Position numbers and translations under genes: made by a program. The notes beneath the pieces were generated by a model. That model had not been told where the DNA came from, made no database searches, and worked only from the letters and a program-made list of their open reading frames with translations. A stretch of DNA of 64,000 nucleotides from Tupaia tana. Lineage: Eukaryota > Chordata > Mammalia > Scandentia > Tupaiidae. Shown here piece by piece: positions 44,561 to 54,090 of this stretch. Positions within the stretch are counted from its first letter, which is position 1; each line of letters opens with the position of its first letter. The stretch is taken from contig JAKSZU010000004.1 of the NCBI GenBank assembly GCA_026018925.1, positions 15,268,964 through 15,332,963 of the forward strand, written 5' to 3'.

Positions 44561-45162
44561 GAGCATCCCTAGCCACCCAGATGGTGGTCTCCAAATACTA
44601 GTTCCAATAAAAAGGAACCAGGGCTCCTTGGGAAAAAAATGACTGATTCTGAGGGTGAGAATGTACAAGATAACCCTGGAATATCTTTTCACATAAGAAA
44701 GCCAAAACATTACCAAAGATTACCAGGGTGTGTCCCAGTGATTCAGCAACCTAGCTAAAAAGATGCCACTGGCCAAAGATGGGGTAATCTTAGCATCAGA
44801 AAGAATAATAATTGCAATGCATTGTCGTATATCAAATGTGTTACAATACTTGGATTTCTAAGATGAAAAGGGACAAAAAGCCTCCTTAATCTCCTCTGGA
44901 GGGTGCTAAGGAATCAGCTAATTATCCTGAAAATTAAGGGGGATCCAGCATCTGTCTCATCTTTCCTGTTGACTGCTACCTTAGAATTCCAAAGAGTTGA
45001 GGAGAAAATGTTATAGAAGTATTCTGTTAATTCCTAAAGAAAGAACGGCTCTAAACAGTGATCCTAAAGGCTGTAATAAAAGCATTCTGTGCAAAGCTGC
45101 TGGGAGCTTTTACAAAGATAAGTTCCAGCCTAGACCACTTGACTCCAGCGATCAGTCTGTTT

Positions 45163-45196
45163 TTGTTTTTGCCATAGAGTGAGTGCACTCACCAAA

Positions 45197-45274
<78 letters not shown>

Positions 45275-45455
45275 GTGAGAAATCAACCCCCGAGGGCAGT
45301 GGTCACACTGCAGTCCGTCTCCTCTACTCTCCAGGGTTTGGGGCACATACGCACACATACCCAGCATGATTTTCAAGCCACCCCATCCCAGACTCGGACC
45401 ATGGTCAGCCGTGTGGGAGTCCAACATCTTAACCACTACGCCCTCAGCTGGCCCC
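45163..45455 (-). mobile_element. SINE-L with (CA)n(GA)n
   Basis: Antisense copy. The CT-rich tract has expanded to (CA)14 and (GA)20 at 45199-45272; CCCCCGAGGGCAGTGG marks the palindrome position. Confidence 0.8.
45199..45272. repeat. (CA)n-(GA)n microsatellite
   Basis: Compound dinucleotide run within the SINE's pyrimidine tract. Confidence 0.95.
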
Positions 45456-46368
45456 CAGTAATCAATCTTAACATCACAGGGAAGCAGCAGTGCACTACGT
45501 ACCTCCTACGGCAATCATACTTCCCAAAAGATTGAACCTGAGTCTGCTCAAGCTTCCAGATCTAACCTCCAGTTTACAGAGTACGGGGGACATAGGAACA
45601 TGCTAAATGACAGCTGTATGCAGCTGAGAATGTGGCATGTAGGGAGTGCTATGGGACAAATGACTTACTTTCCTTAGTAACAATTTGTAAAGGGAAAAAT
45701 GAGAGGAGGAAACTATGGATTTAAAAGAGACATAGAGATCAAATACAGTGTATATGGACAAGGTGCTAGTGGTTAAGGCGGATGGCTCTCACACAGCATA
45801 CTGTGTCGTTCAAGTCCTGGACCCGAAGGCTTCAAAAACACGCCGGGCACGCTGTATGTGTCTGAAATCCCAAGAGGAGAATATCGGGTTATTGGAAAAG
45901 TCACGAAGCATTTTTACAACAGATGGCGCTAGTTCATTTTTGGAAGTACTAGAGTCATTCACTTCTGTGTTATTCCTCTGTCATTTGACAGCTGACAGTT
46001 CTAGCTTCATTCAAAAAAAAAAAAAAAAAAAAAGACTTGGTTGAGTTTTGGAGATTTTAAAAGTTGAAGATGGAAGACCAAACTTCATTTTTGCCTACTT
46101 TACTGTTTTACTTCCATAAAGGGAAGAGCTTGTGTCAAGCTTATGAAAAGTTGTGTCCAGTTTACGGTGCCAATGCTCTACAGCAATGTCAGTGCCAATG
46201 ATGGTTCACAAAAACGACACCCCTTGGTCAGAGAAGCCCACCAAGGTTGATGACGGGACAAAATAAAGGCAACGATCAAGTCAAACCCGCTTCACACAAC
46301 CCGAGAGATCGCAGAAGCTTTGACCATCCATCCAAGCGTGCACAGCCACCTGAAGAAGCTGGGGTACA

Positions 46369-46629
46369 GGGAACCAGCAGTTAGTGTAATGGCTATGTCG
46401 CTGGACTCCCACAACCGCGGTTTGCGTCCCGGACCCGGTGGCTTAAAACTCACGCCAGGCGCATGTGTGTGCATGCCCAAGATCCCGAGAGGAGAATGGA
46501 GGAGGAGGGATTGCGGCGTGACCATCCCCCCTGGGGGGTAATTTCTCGCTTTCTGTCTCTATGTCTCTCTCTCTCTCTCTCTGGCGAGCGCACGCACCCT
46601 ATAGCGAAAACCTCTCCAAAAAAAAAAAA
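46369..46629 (+). mobile_element. SINE-L, young, inside the mariner
   Basis: Perfect 17-bp target repeat GAAGAAGCTGGGGTACA at 46352-46368 and 46630-46646. Variant B box GGTTTGCGTCC and a small deletion in the anticodon region. Confidence 0.96.
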
Positions 46630-46871
46630 GAAGAAGCTGGGGTACATAAGCAGGCTCCATATTTGGGTCCTTGGGAACTCAAAAAAATTCATTTGACAGC
46701 GTATTTAAACATCTGTGATATGCTCATTAAATATGAGGAAAACGGTCCTTTTTTGAAGCGACTGATAACTGATGATGAGAAGTAGATTATTTACAACAGT
46801 GTGGTGCTCAAGCAGTCTTGGTCTCCACGTGATGATTCGCCTCAAAGGACATCAAAAGTGGACATTTATTG

Positions 46872-47330
46872 GGCCAGCAGGTGGTGTGGTGGTTAAAGGT
46901 GCTGGATTCCCACGTGACCAACCTTGGATCGTGCCCCGGACCTGGTGGCTTACTTTCTCATTTTCCCTTTCTCTCTCTGGTCAAATTAGAAAATAATAAT
47001 AACAAATAGGGACCAGCAGTTAGCGTAATGGCTATGTCGCTGGACTCCCACGTAGTCGACCGCGGTTCGAGTTCCGGACCCGGCGGCTTAAACTCACGCC
47101 GGGCGCGTGTGCGTGCGTGCCCAAGATCCCGAGAGGAGAATGGAGGAGAAGGGATTGCGGCGTGGCCATCCCCCCTGGGGGGTGATTTCCTGCTTTCTAT
47201 CTCTCTGTCTCTCTCTGTCTGTCTGGCGAGCGCACGCGCCCTATAGCAAAAACCTCTCCAAAAAAAGAAAAAAAAAAAAATAATAATAATAATAACAAAT
47301 AGAATTAAGTAAATAACTAATTCTTTGGGG
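46872..47330 (+). mobile_element. SINE-S inside the mariner, split by SINE-L
   Basis: Head GGGCCAGCAGGTGGTGTGGT. Its tail is interrupted at 47009 and resumes GAATTAAGTAAATAACTAAT. Confidence 0.88.
47010..47284 (+). mobile_element. SINE-L, CpG-rich, nested
   Basis: The target repeat AATAATAATAACAAATAG (46992-47009, 47285-47302) is in the tail of the SINE-S. Canonical B box GGTTCGAGTTCC and near-complete CpG content. Confidence 0.95.
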
Positions 47331-47334
47331 GGGG

Positions 47335-47703
47335 GGCAGAACATTTTATTTTATTTTATTTAGCTTTATTTATTTCTTTAAATTTGACCAGAGGGGGCCG
47401 GCAGGTGGCGTGGTGGTTAAGATGACTGGACTCTTACATGGCTGACTGCATTTTGAGTCTTGGAGCTGGCCGCTTGCTTTCTCACTTCCCTTCTCGCTCT
47501 CTGTCTCTCTCTGGCAAACTTCAAAAAAATAAATAAATAATGACAATGAATAAAATTAAATAATTATTTTTAAAAATAATAAAAATTAAATTTGACCAGA
47601 GAGAGGAGAGGGGAGAGAGAGAAAGCTGCCAGGTCCAGGACTCGAACCACAGTTAGACATGTGGGAATCCAGCGCCCTTAACCACCACGCCACCTGCCAG
47701 CCT
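47335..47703 (-). mobile_element. SINE-S (antisense) split by SINE-S
   Basis: Tail ATTTTATTTTATTTTATTTA to TTTGACCAGAG (47393), resuming at 47588 and ending CCACCTGCCAGCC. Both parts share AAATTTGACCAGAG. Confidence 0.87.
47394..47587 (+). mobile_element. SINE-S nested in antisense SINE-S
   Basis: Target repeat AAATTTGACCAGAG at 47380-47393 and 47588-47601. Head GGGGCCGGCAGGTGGCGTGG. Confidence 0.92.
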
Positions 47704-48352
47704 TAATAAATAAATAATTCTAAAAAAAAAAAAAAGTGTGGTGAGATTTTAAAGGTACAGTGTTTTACAAGTTTCTAATTCAAATCTACTATAAGCAACT
47801 GGACAATTTAAGCAAGTCTATCATCCAGAAACATCCAGAGCTTGTTAATCATAAAGGAATTGTGTTCCATCACAACACAAATCCACACACAAGTCTGATT
47901 ACCTGTAGAAAATGATTGGAGCTTGGGTGGGACGTGCTGCCACATCCACCGTACTCTCCTGACCTTGCGCCGTCAGACTTCCACTTGTTTTGCTCTCTTC
48001 AAAACTCCCTGGATGGTACAACGTTCATTCAGTTCAGATGAGGCTGTAAATCACCACCTTGTTCAGTATTTCGCTGATAAAGACAGGTTCTTCTATGAAT
48101 GAGGAGTTATGAAGCTCACTGAAAGATAGTAAAAGGGTATCCAAAAAATGGGCAATGTATCATTATTCGATTTTTGTTCTTTATATAAATAAATGACCTT
48201 TGAAAAACATAGGAAAAATATGTCATGACTTTTCTGACAACCCAACAGAAGAGAAAGGATTGTGGTGTGGCCATTGCCCCGGAGGGTGATCACACACTCT
48301 CTCGTTCTCTCTCTTGCCTCCAGCGAACACACAAGTCCTATAACAAAATTAA

Positions 48353-48606
48353 TTTTTTTAGAGAGATCTTTTTGCTATGGGGTGCATGCATTCACTGGAG
48401 AGACAGAGAGAGACAGAAAGGAAGAAATCATTCCCCCTGTGAGGAAGGTCATGCAACAATCCCTTCTCCTCCATTCTCCTCTTGGGGTCTTGGACACGCA
48501 TGCACGTGTGCCCAGCGTGAGTTGTAAGTCACTGGATCTGGGACTTGAACCATAGTTGACTACATGGGAGTCCAGTGATGTACCCATTATGCCATCTGCT
48601 GGTCCC
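48353..48606 (-). mobile_element. SINE-L
   Basis: Antisense copy tail to tail with the mariner-split SINE. The head complement ends CCATCTGCTGGTCCC. Confidence 0.85.
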
Positions 48607-48757
48607 CCTATAGCAAATTTAAAAGCAACAATCGAACAGAATGGATTATCTTCCATTCTGATCTAAATAAACCATTAAAACAAACATTAGCGGTAACCAA
48701 AAAAATAAACATTAATGAGACACTAACAAATACTGGTATGAAAAATCTGAAAACTGG

Positions 48758-49015
48758 GGTACCAGCAGTTAGCATAATGGCTATGTTGCTGGACTTCCAC
48801 GTAGTCGACCACGGTTCGCGTCCTGGACCCGGTGGCTTAAAACTCACGCCGGGCGCGTGTGCGTGCGTGCCCAAGATCCCAAAAGGAGAATGGAGGAGAA
48901 GGGATTGCGGCGTGACCATCCCCTCTGGGGGGTGATTTCTCGCTTTCTGTCTCTATGTCTCTCTCTGTCTGGTGAGTGCACGCGCCCTATAGCGAAAAAA
49001 CCTCTCCGAAAAAAA
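48758..49015 (+). mobile_element. SINE-L, young, variant B box
   Basis: Perfect 17-bp target repeat AAAAATCTGAAAACTGG at 48741-48757 and 49016-49032. GGTTCGCGTCC; GTGACCATCC. Confidence 0.95.
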
Positions 49016-49097
49016 AAAAATCTGAAAACTGGATATTTGTCTATATTAAGAAATTATAGTTGATGTTTAAGGCTGGCAATAGTTTGGTTTGTCTTGT

Positions 49098-49346
49098 TTT
49101 GTTTTTTAGGTTTTTTTTGCCATAGGTCACATGCACTCACTGGAGAGAGACAGAGAAAGGGAAAGTGAGAAATCACCCATAGGGGGAAGGGCCACACTGT
49201 AATCTCTTCTTCATTCTCTCATTGGTATTTTGGACACACAAACACACGTGCCTGGCATGATTTACAAGACGCCATGCCTGGGACTCGAATCATGGTCGAC
49301 CATGTGGGAATCCAATACCTTAATCACCATGCCACCTGCTGGCCTC
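49098..49346 (-). mobile_element. SINE-L, diverged
   Basis: Antisense. GGTTTTTTTTGCCATAGGTC start, ACCCATAGGGGGAAGG, head complement CCACCTGCTGGCC. Confidence 0.8.
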
Positions 49347-49351
49347 TCTTG

Positions 49352-49520
49352 ATTTTTTTTTTAAAGATTTATTTATTTATTTTTTTTCACAAGAATTTTG
49401 CCAGAGAAAGACATAGAGTGAGAGTGAGAGTGTGAGAAAGCAAGTCACCAGGTCCAGGACTTGAACTGCAGTCAGCCATGTGAGAATTAACGCCTTAACC
49501 ACCACACCACCTGCTGGCCC
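49352..49520 (-). mobile_element. SINE-S
   Basis: Antisense with GAGTGAGAGTGAGAG in the tract and head complement CCACCTGCTGGCCC. Confidence 0.83.
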
Positions 49521-49567
49521 TCTGCTTGATAATGTGTTTAAGAGGAGTTGTGTGGGTGTGGTTTTGG

Positions 49568-49820
49568 TTTGTTAATTCTGATAGAGGGCTTCAGGGAAAA
49601 ATAGAGAGAGAGAAGAAAAGTAAGAAGGCATACCACCCCACCACCCCACGGGGAATGGTCATGCCACAATCCCGTCTCCTCCATTTCTTCCTCCTTTGGG
49701 GATTTTGGGCATGTGCACAAACACCCAGCATGTTTCTCAAGCTGTTGGGTCCAAGACTTAACCTGTGCAATGGGCTATGTGGGATCCAGCCACCTTAACC
49801 ACGTTGCCATGGGCTGACCC
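49568..49820 (-). mobile_element. Old SINE-L-like copy
   Basis: Antisense; CACCCCACGGGGAATGGTC and ATTTCTTCCTCCTTTGG as in the copy at 4950. Head complement CCATGGGCTGACCC. Confidence 0.65.
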
Positions 49821-49936
49821 TGTTGTATTGTTTTGTTAAGGTTTCCTTATCTTTTATAAACTAATGCTGAAATATATTACAGAGGAAATGGCATGATTTC
49901 TTGGATATTTTCAAAATAATATAGAAAGAAAGTACA

Positions 49937-50100
49937 TGGGGGGACGGTAGGTGACTTGGTGATTAAGGGCGCTGGACTCCCACATGGCTGACCACGGTTC
50001 GAGTCCCAGACCTGACAGCTTGCCTTCTCACTTTCTCTCTCACTCTGTCCTTCTCTGGTCAAATTTAAATAAATAAATAAATAAGCAAACAAACTCTTTT
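49937..50100 (+). mobile_element. SINE-S
   Basis: Sense copy with (AAAT)n tail. The flanks GAAAGTACATGG and GAAAGTAGATGG are the target repeat. Confidence 0.88.
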
Positions 50101-50132
50101 TAGAAAGTAGATGGGGTATAAAAGAAACATTA

Positions 50133-50646
50133 TTTATTTATTTGAGAGATTTTTGCTATAGGGTGTGTGCGCTTGCACCCACTGTGGGAATGGCCACACT
50201 GCAATCCTTTCTCCTCCATCCTCCTCTCTGAATCTTGGGCATGCTTGTACACATGCCTGGCGAGAGGTTTTTTTTGATTTTTTTTGTTTTTGTTTTTTTT
50301 TTTTGAGAGGTTTTTGCTATAGGGCGCATGCGCTTGCCAGACAGACAGAGACAGAGAGGTAGAAAGCGAGAAATCACCCCCCAGGGGGGATGGCCACGCC
50401 ACAATCCCGTCTCCTTCATTCTCCTCTCAGGATCTTGGGCACGCACGCACACGCGCCCGACGTGAGTTTAAGCCACCGGGTCCGGGACTTGGACCACGGT
50501 CGACTACGTGGGAGTCCAGTGACATAGCCATTACGCTAACTGCTGGTCCCACCCGGCAAGAGTTTTAAGCCAACGGGTCCAGGACTCAAACTGCAGTCTA
50601 CTACCTGGGAGTCCAGTGAGGTAAAAATACGCTATCTGCTGGCCCC
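50133..50646 (-). mobile_element. SINE-L split by SINE-L
   Basis: Outer antisense copy from GAGAGATTTTTGCTATAGGG to CTATCTGCTGGCCCC. It is interrupted between about 50261 and 50552 and has lost part of its body. Confidence 0.82.
50262..50551 (-). mobile_element. SINE-L, nested
   Basis: Antisense copy with CCCCCCAGGGGGGATGGCC intact. Flanked by CTGGCGAGAGGTTTT and CCGGCAAGAGTTTT. Confidence 0.88.
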
Positions 50647-50765
50647 AAAAGAAACAAAATTGATCATGACTGATAATTGGTAAATCTGGACGATAGGTCC
50701 TGAGCATCTCACTGTACTGTTGCTTCTACTTTAATAGGTGTGAAATTTTCTATAATAAAAATTGG

Positions 50766-51017
50766 GGGGGGGGGGGATTTTTGCTATAGGGCACATGTAC
50801 TCACCAGAAAGACAGAGGGAGACAGGCAGATGGAAAGCAAAAAATCACCCTCCGGGGGGACGGTCATGCTGCAGTCCCTTTTCTTCTGTTCTCTCAGGAT
50901 TTGGGGCATACACACATACACATCCAGCATGAGTTTCAAGCTGCCAGGTCTGAGACTCACACTGCAGTTGGCCATGTGGGAGTCCAGCAACAGAACCATT
51001 ATGCCATTTGCTGGTCC
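50766..51017 (-). mobile_element. SINE-L
   Basis: Antisense copy in the L1 3' end. ATAATAAAAA flanks it on both sides, and a run of about 12 G sits at the left edge. Confidence 0.85.
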
Positions 51018-51038
51018 CCATAATAAAAACATTTTAAA

Positions 51039-51318
51039 GGGCTGGTCTCATAGCACAGTGGCTAAGAGCAGTGTGTAGGGAGCCAGATCCCACATGACCA
51101 ACCTTGATTCGAATTCCAGCCACAACAGCTTGAGAGACATGCTGGGCTTGTGTGTGTGTGTCATAATCCTAATGGGATGGAGAAGTGGAAAAAGAGGATT
51201 GCATCATGACTGCCCTACTCTGGGGGGTGCTTTCTCCCTCTCTCTGTCTCTCTGTCTGTCTGTCTGTCTCTATCTCTCTCTGGCAAGCACATGTGCCCTC
51301 TGGCAATTAAAGAAAAAA
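51039..51318 (+). mobile_element. SINE-C
   Basis: GGGCTGGTCTCATAGCACAG head and AGGGAGCCAGATCCCACATG, then TAATGGGATGGAGAAGTGG and (TCTG)n. Confidence 0.65.
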
Positions 51319-51323
51319 GTTAA

Positions 51324-51556
51324 GGGACCAGTGGATGGTGTAATGGTTATGTCACTGGATTCCCACATAGTTGACCATGGTTCAAGTCCCAGGCCTGTCA
51401 GCTTAAACTCACACCAGGCATATGTGCATGCATGCCCAAACTCCTGAGAGGAGAATAGAAGAGAAAGAATTGTGACATTCTGTCTCTCTTTCTCACTGTC
51501 TCTCCAGCAAGCGCATGTACCCTATAGCAAAAATTTATCTTTAAAAAAAAATTTTT
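51324..51556 (+). mobile_element. SINE-L with internal deletion
   Basis: The head is complete. The palindrome region is missing between GAATTGTGAC and ATTCTGTCTC. Confidence 0.82.
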
Positions 51557-51659
51557 TTTAAAAATACAGGGGCCAGCAGGTGGCATGATAATTAAAGGCA
51601 CTGGACTCACATGGCTGACCGCGGTTTGAGTCCTGGATCTAGTGGCTTGCTTTCTTTCT

Positions 51660-51927
51660 TTCTTTTTTTTTTTTTGGAGACGTTTTTTGCTATAGGGCGC
51701 GTGCGCTCGCCAGACAGACAGAGAGAGACAGAGAGACAGAAAGCGAGAAATCACCCCCCAGGGGGGATGGTCACGCCGCAATCGCTTCTCCTCCATTCTC
51801 CTCTCGGGATCTTGGGCACGCACGCACACGCGCCCGGCGTGAGTTGTAAGCCACCGGGTCCGAGACGCGAACCGCGGTCGACTACGTGGGAGTCCAGCGA
51901 CATAGCCATTACGCTAACTGCTGGTTC
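51660..51927 (-). mobile_element. SINE-L, young, variant B box, nested
   Basis: Nearly CpG-complete antisense copy: GGGCGCGTGCGCTCGCCAG, CCCCCCAGGGGGGATGG, GACGCGAACCGCGGTCG, ending CTGCTGGTTCCC. Confidence 0.95.
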
Positions 51928-51929
51928 CC

Positions 51930-52185
51930 TTTTTGAGAGGTTTTTGCTATAGGGCGCGTGCGCTTGCCAGACAGACAGAGAGAGACATAGAGACAGAAAG
52001 CGAGAAATCACCCCCCAGGGGTGATGGTCACACTGCAATCCCTTCTCCTCCATTCTCCTCTCAGGATCTTGGGCACGCACGCACACGCGCCCAGTGAGTT
52101 TTAAGCCACCGGGTCTGGGATGCGAACCGTGGTCGACTACATGGGAGTCCAGCGACATAGCCATTACGCTAACTGCTGGTTCCCT
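51930..52185 (-). mobile_element. SINE-L, variant B box, nested
   Basis: Antisense copy head to tail with the previous one. GATGCGAACCGTGG; palindrome changed to CCCCCCAGGGGTGATGG. Confidence 0.93.
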
Positions 52186-52312
52186 GGCAGCTTGCTTTCT
52201 CACTTTCCCTCTCTCTCTCACCTCTCTCTTGCTCACTCGCTCACTTGCTCTGTCCCTCTCTGGTCAGATTAAAATAAATAAATAAATAAATAAAGTTAAA
52301 TAAAGTAATTCT

Positions 52313-52586
52313 TAAAAAAAAACACACACACGCACACACGCACACATGTACATACCCAGGAGGAAAAGAATGCAAAGAGATGCACCCAACTAGCAGAAAA
52401 GATATTAAAAGAGAGTGGACTCAGCCTTTCAAGGGATATGAAGAGAGGTTACAGAATGAGCATCTGAAACATGCAGGCTTGACGAAGGAATGAAGTGAAG
52501 TGGAAAGTGTTTGAATTCAGAGCATAAAAGCAAGAAGTTAATTGATTATATACTGGAGGCAAAGATTTTTAAGAAAACTTGGTTAG
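52313..52586. other. Intronic sequence, nothing recognised
   Basis: A short (CA)n/(CACG) run at 52321-52345, then purine-rich unassigned sequence. Confidence 0.4.
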
Positions 52587-52848
52587 GGACCAGCAGTTAG
52601 CGTAATGGCTATGTTGCTGAACTCCCATGTAGTCGACCATGGTTCGAGTCCCAGACCCAGTGACTTAAACTCACGCCGGGTGCATGTGCGTGCGTGCCCA
52701 AGATCCCGAGAGGAGAATGGAGGAGAAGGGATTGCGGTGTGGCCATCCCCCCGGGGAGTGATTTCTCACTTTCTGTCTCTCTGTCTTTCTTTGTCTCTCT
52801 GGCAAGCACATGCGCCCTGTAGCAAAAAAAAACACTCTCAAAAAAAAA
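52587..52848 (+). mobile_element. SINE-L
   Basis: Sense copy, B box GGTTCGAGTCC. AAGAAAACTTGGTTAGG before and AAGAAAACTTGATTAGG after form the target repeat. Confidence 0.93.
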
Positions 52849-53007
52849 AGAAAGAAAGAAAACTTGATTAGGCACATTTAATGTTTTTTGCCATGATCTA
52901 TCCTGTGAACTTTTTTGGCCATTACCAACATGTTTTCTTTTTTCCTCTTTTTTTTCTTTTCTTCTCTTCCCCTTCCCTTACCTTCACTTCCCTTCTCTTT
53001 CCTTCTT

Positions 53008-53222
53008 TCTTTCTTTTGTCAGAGGGTACATGCACTCACCAGAGCTGGAGGAAGAGAGGCACCCTGCATGGAGCATGGTCTTCTCCCCTTCTCCATCCCA
53101 CACACGCATGCACCTGCACCCGTTGTGTTTTTCACATTGCCGGGACTGGGATTTGAACCTAGATCAACCATGTGCATCCAGCTCCCCATACATAGCACTT
53201 ACCTGCTCTATAGGGCTGTCCC
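53008..53222 (-). mobile_element. Old SINE of the superfamily
   Basis: Antisense; CAGAGGGTACATGCACTCAC and GGATTTGAACCTAGATCAAC, head complement TATAGGGCTGTCCC. A CT-rich run precedes it. Confidence 0.55.
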
Positions 53223-53555
53223 TTGGCCATTATGAAGCCTGCCGTTTTTGGTAGTATTTTCTTTGTCCATTCTTCTACATTTCACTTTTTGGGTTGATTC
53301 ATGTCACATTGCCACCAGTTTATGATTTTTGTTGTTTGACCCCAGTCTCTGTATATTAGGAAGGAGTTCATCTACAAAGCAGTCTACAAGATAGTATGAG
53401 AAAGGAAAGGCAGTTTGGATCTATACCAAAGGTATCACGTTGTAGGGTCGTGGGCATTTTTATCTTTTTGTGTATATGCTTCTCTGTCGAGTTTCCAAAG
53501 TTAATACATACTACAAGTTACAGACAAAAAGGGTGCTTTTAAAACTAAAAATTGG
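53223..53555. other. Intronic sequence, possible LINE relic
   Basis: AT-rich with L1-3'-like phrases (AATACATACTACAAGTTACA). No firm assignment. Confidence 0.35.
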
Positions 53556-53812
53556 GGGGACCAGCAGTTGGTGTAATGGCTGTGTTACTGGACTCCCATG
53601 TAGTCCACTGCAGTTTGAGTCGCGGACGTGGTGACTTAAACTCACAGTGCCCAAGATCCCGAGAGGAGAATGGAGGAGAACGGATTGCAGCGTGGCCATC
53701 CCCCCTGGTGTGTGTGTGAGGGGGGGTGATTTCTCTCTTTCTGTCTCTCTGTCTCTCTCTGTCTTTCTGGCAAGCGTATGCACCCTATAGCAGAATAACC
53801 ACCCCCCCAATC
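53556..53812 (+). mobile_element. SINE-L
   Basis: Sense copy. The target CTAAAAATTGGG is on both sides. The arm region is shortened and the palindrome contains an inserted (GT)n. Confidence 0.9.
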
Positions 53813-53819
53813 TAAAAAT

Positions 53820-54075
53820 TGGGAGCCAGCTAGTGACTTGATGGTTAAGGCAGCTGGATCCCACAGAACCAAGTGAGCAGCTGAGTCCTGAACTCCATGG
53901 CCTGAGAAATGCACTGGGCATGTGTGCCCCAAATGCCAAGAGGAGAATGGAAGAGAAAGGCTTGCAGTGTGGCCATCTCCCTGCGGAGCAGGAGTGATTT
54001 CTCACTTTCCTTTTCTCCCTGTGTCTGTCTCCCTCTGGCTAATGTACACACCCAATAAAAACTAAAAAAGAAAAG
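53820..54075 (+). mobile_element. SINE-L-like, older
   Basis: GGGAGCCAGCTAGTGACTTG head with GCAGCTGGATCCCAC as anticodon-loop region; weak palindrome. Confidence 0.7.
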
Positions 54076-54090
54076 AAAAGTAAAATTTAG

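Larger units (their letters stand above)
45884..48245 (+). mobile_element. Mariner DNA transposon, decayed
   Basis: Ends TCGGGTTATTGGAAAAGTC (45884 on) and GACTTTTCTGACAACCCAA (to 48245) are inverted repeats, with TA before and CA (mutated TA) after. Between the SINEs the sequence still encodes transposase pieces: a start region with FHKGKSACQAYEKLC, then HPSKRAQPPEEAG-type frames of a helix-turn-helix, FLKRLITDDEK, HPPYSPDLAPSD and FADKD. The first and third catalytic acids of the D,D(34)D triad are visible; the second lies in HHNTNPHT, where Asn stands in the usual Asp position. Frameshifts and stops abolish coding. Without inserted SINEs it is about 1.27 kb, a normal mariner length. Confidence 0.88.
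45756..48352 (+). mobile_element. SINE-L (older) split by a mariner
   Basis: 5' part 45756-45883 (AGTGGTTAAGGCGGATGGCT to CAAGAGGAGAATA) and 3' part 48246-48352 (CAGAAGAGAAAGGATTG to CTATAACAAAATTAA) join into one SINE body at GAGGAGAATAGAAGAG. The join is where the mariner's TA target lies. Confidence 0.8.
44565..51038 (+). mobile_element. Old L1 3' end scattered by SINEs and a mariner
   Basis: Non-SINE pieces at 44565-45160, 45456-45755, 48607-48757, 49016-49097, 49821-49936, 50101-50132, 50647-50765 and 51018-51038 read in order as one L1M-type 3' UTR. Markers: AAAAGAGACATAGAGATCAA, TATTAAGAAATTATAGTTGA, TTTCCTTATCTTTTATAAAC, TGAAATATATTACAGAGGAA, TTCAAAATAATATAGAAAGA, GTGAAATTTTCTATAATAAA. 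It is a single insertion stretched to about 6.5 kb. Confidence 0.6.
51569..52312 (+). mobile_element. SINE-S split by two SINE-L
   Basis: Head GGGGCCAGCAGGTGGCATGA and CTAGTGGCTTGC to about 51655. It resumes GGCAGCTTGCTTTCTCAC near 52186 and ends with AAATAAAGTTAAATAAAG. Confidence 0.85.

Noticed and set aside
46100-48240. Functional transposase gene
   Set aside because: Frameshifts, stops, a substituted catalytic Asp and four SINE insertions make it a dead copy.
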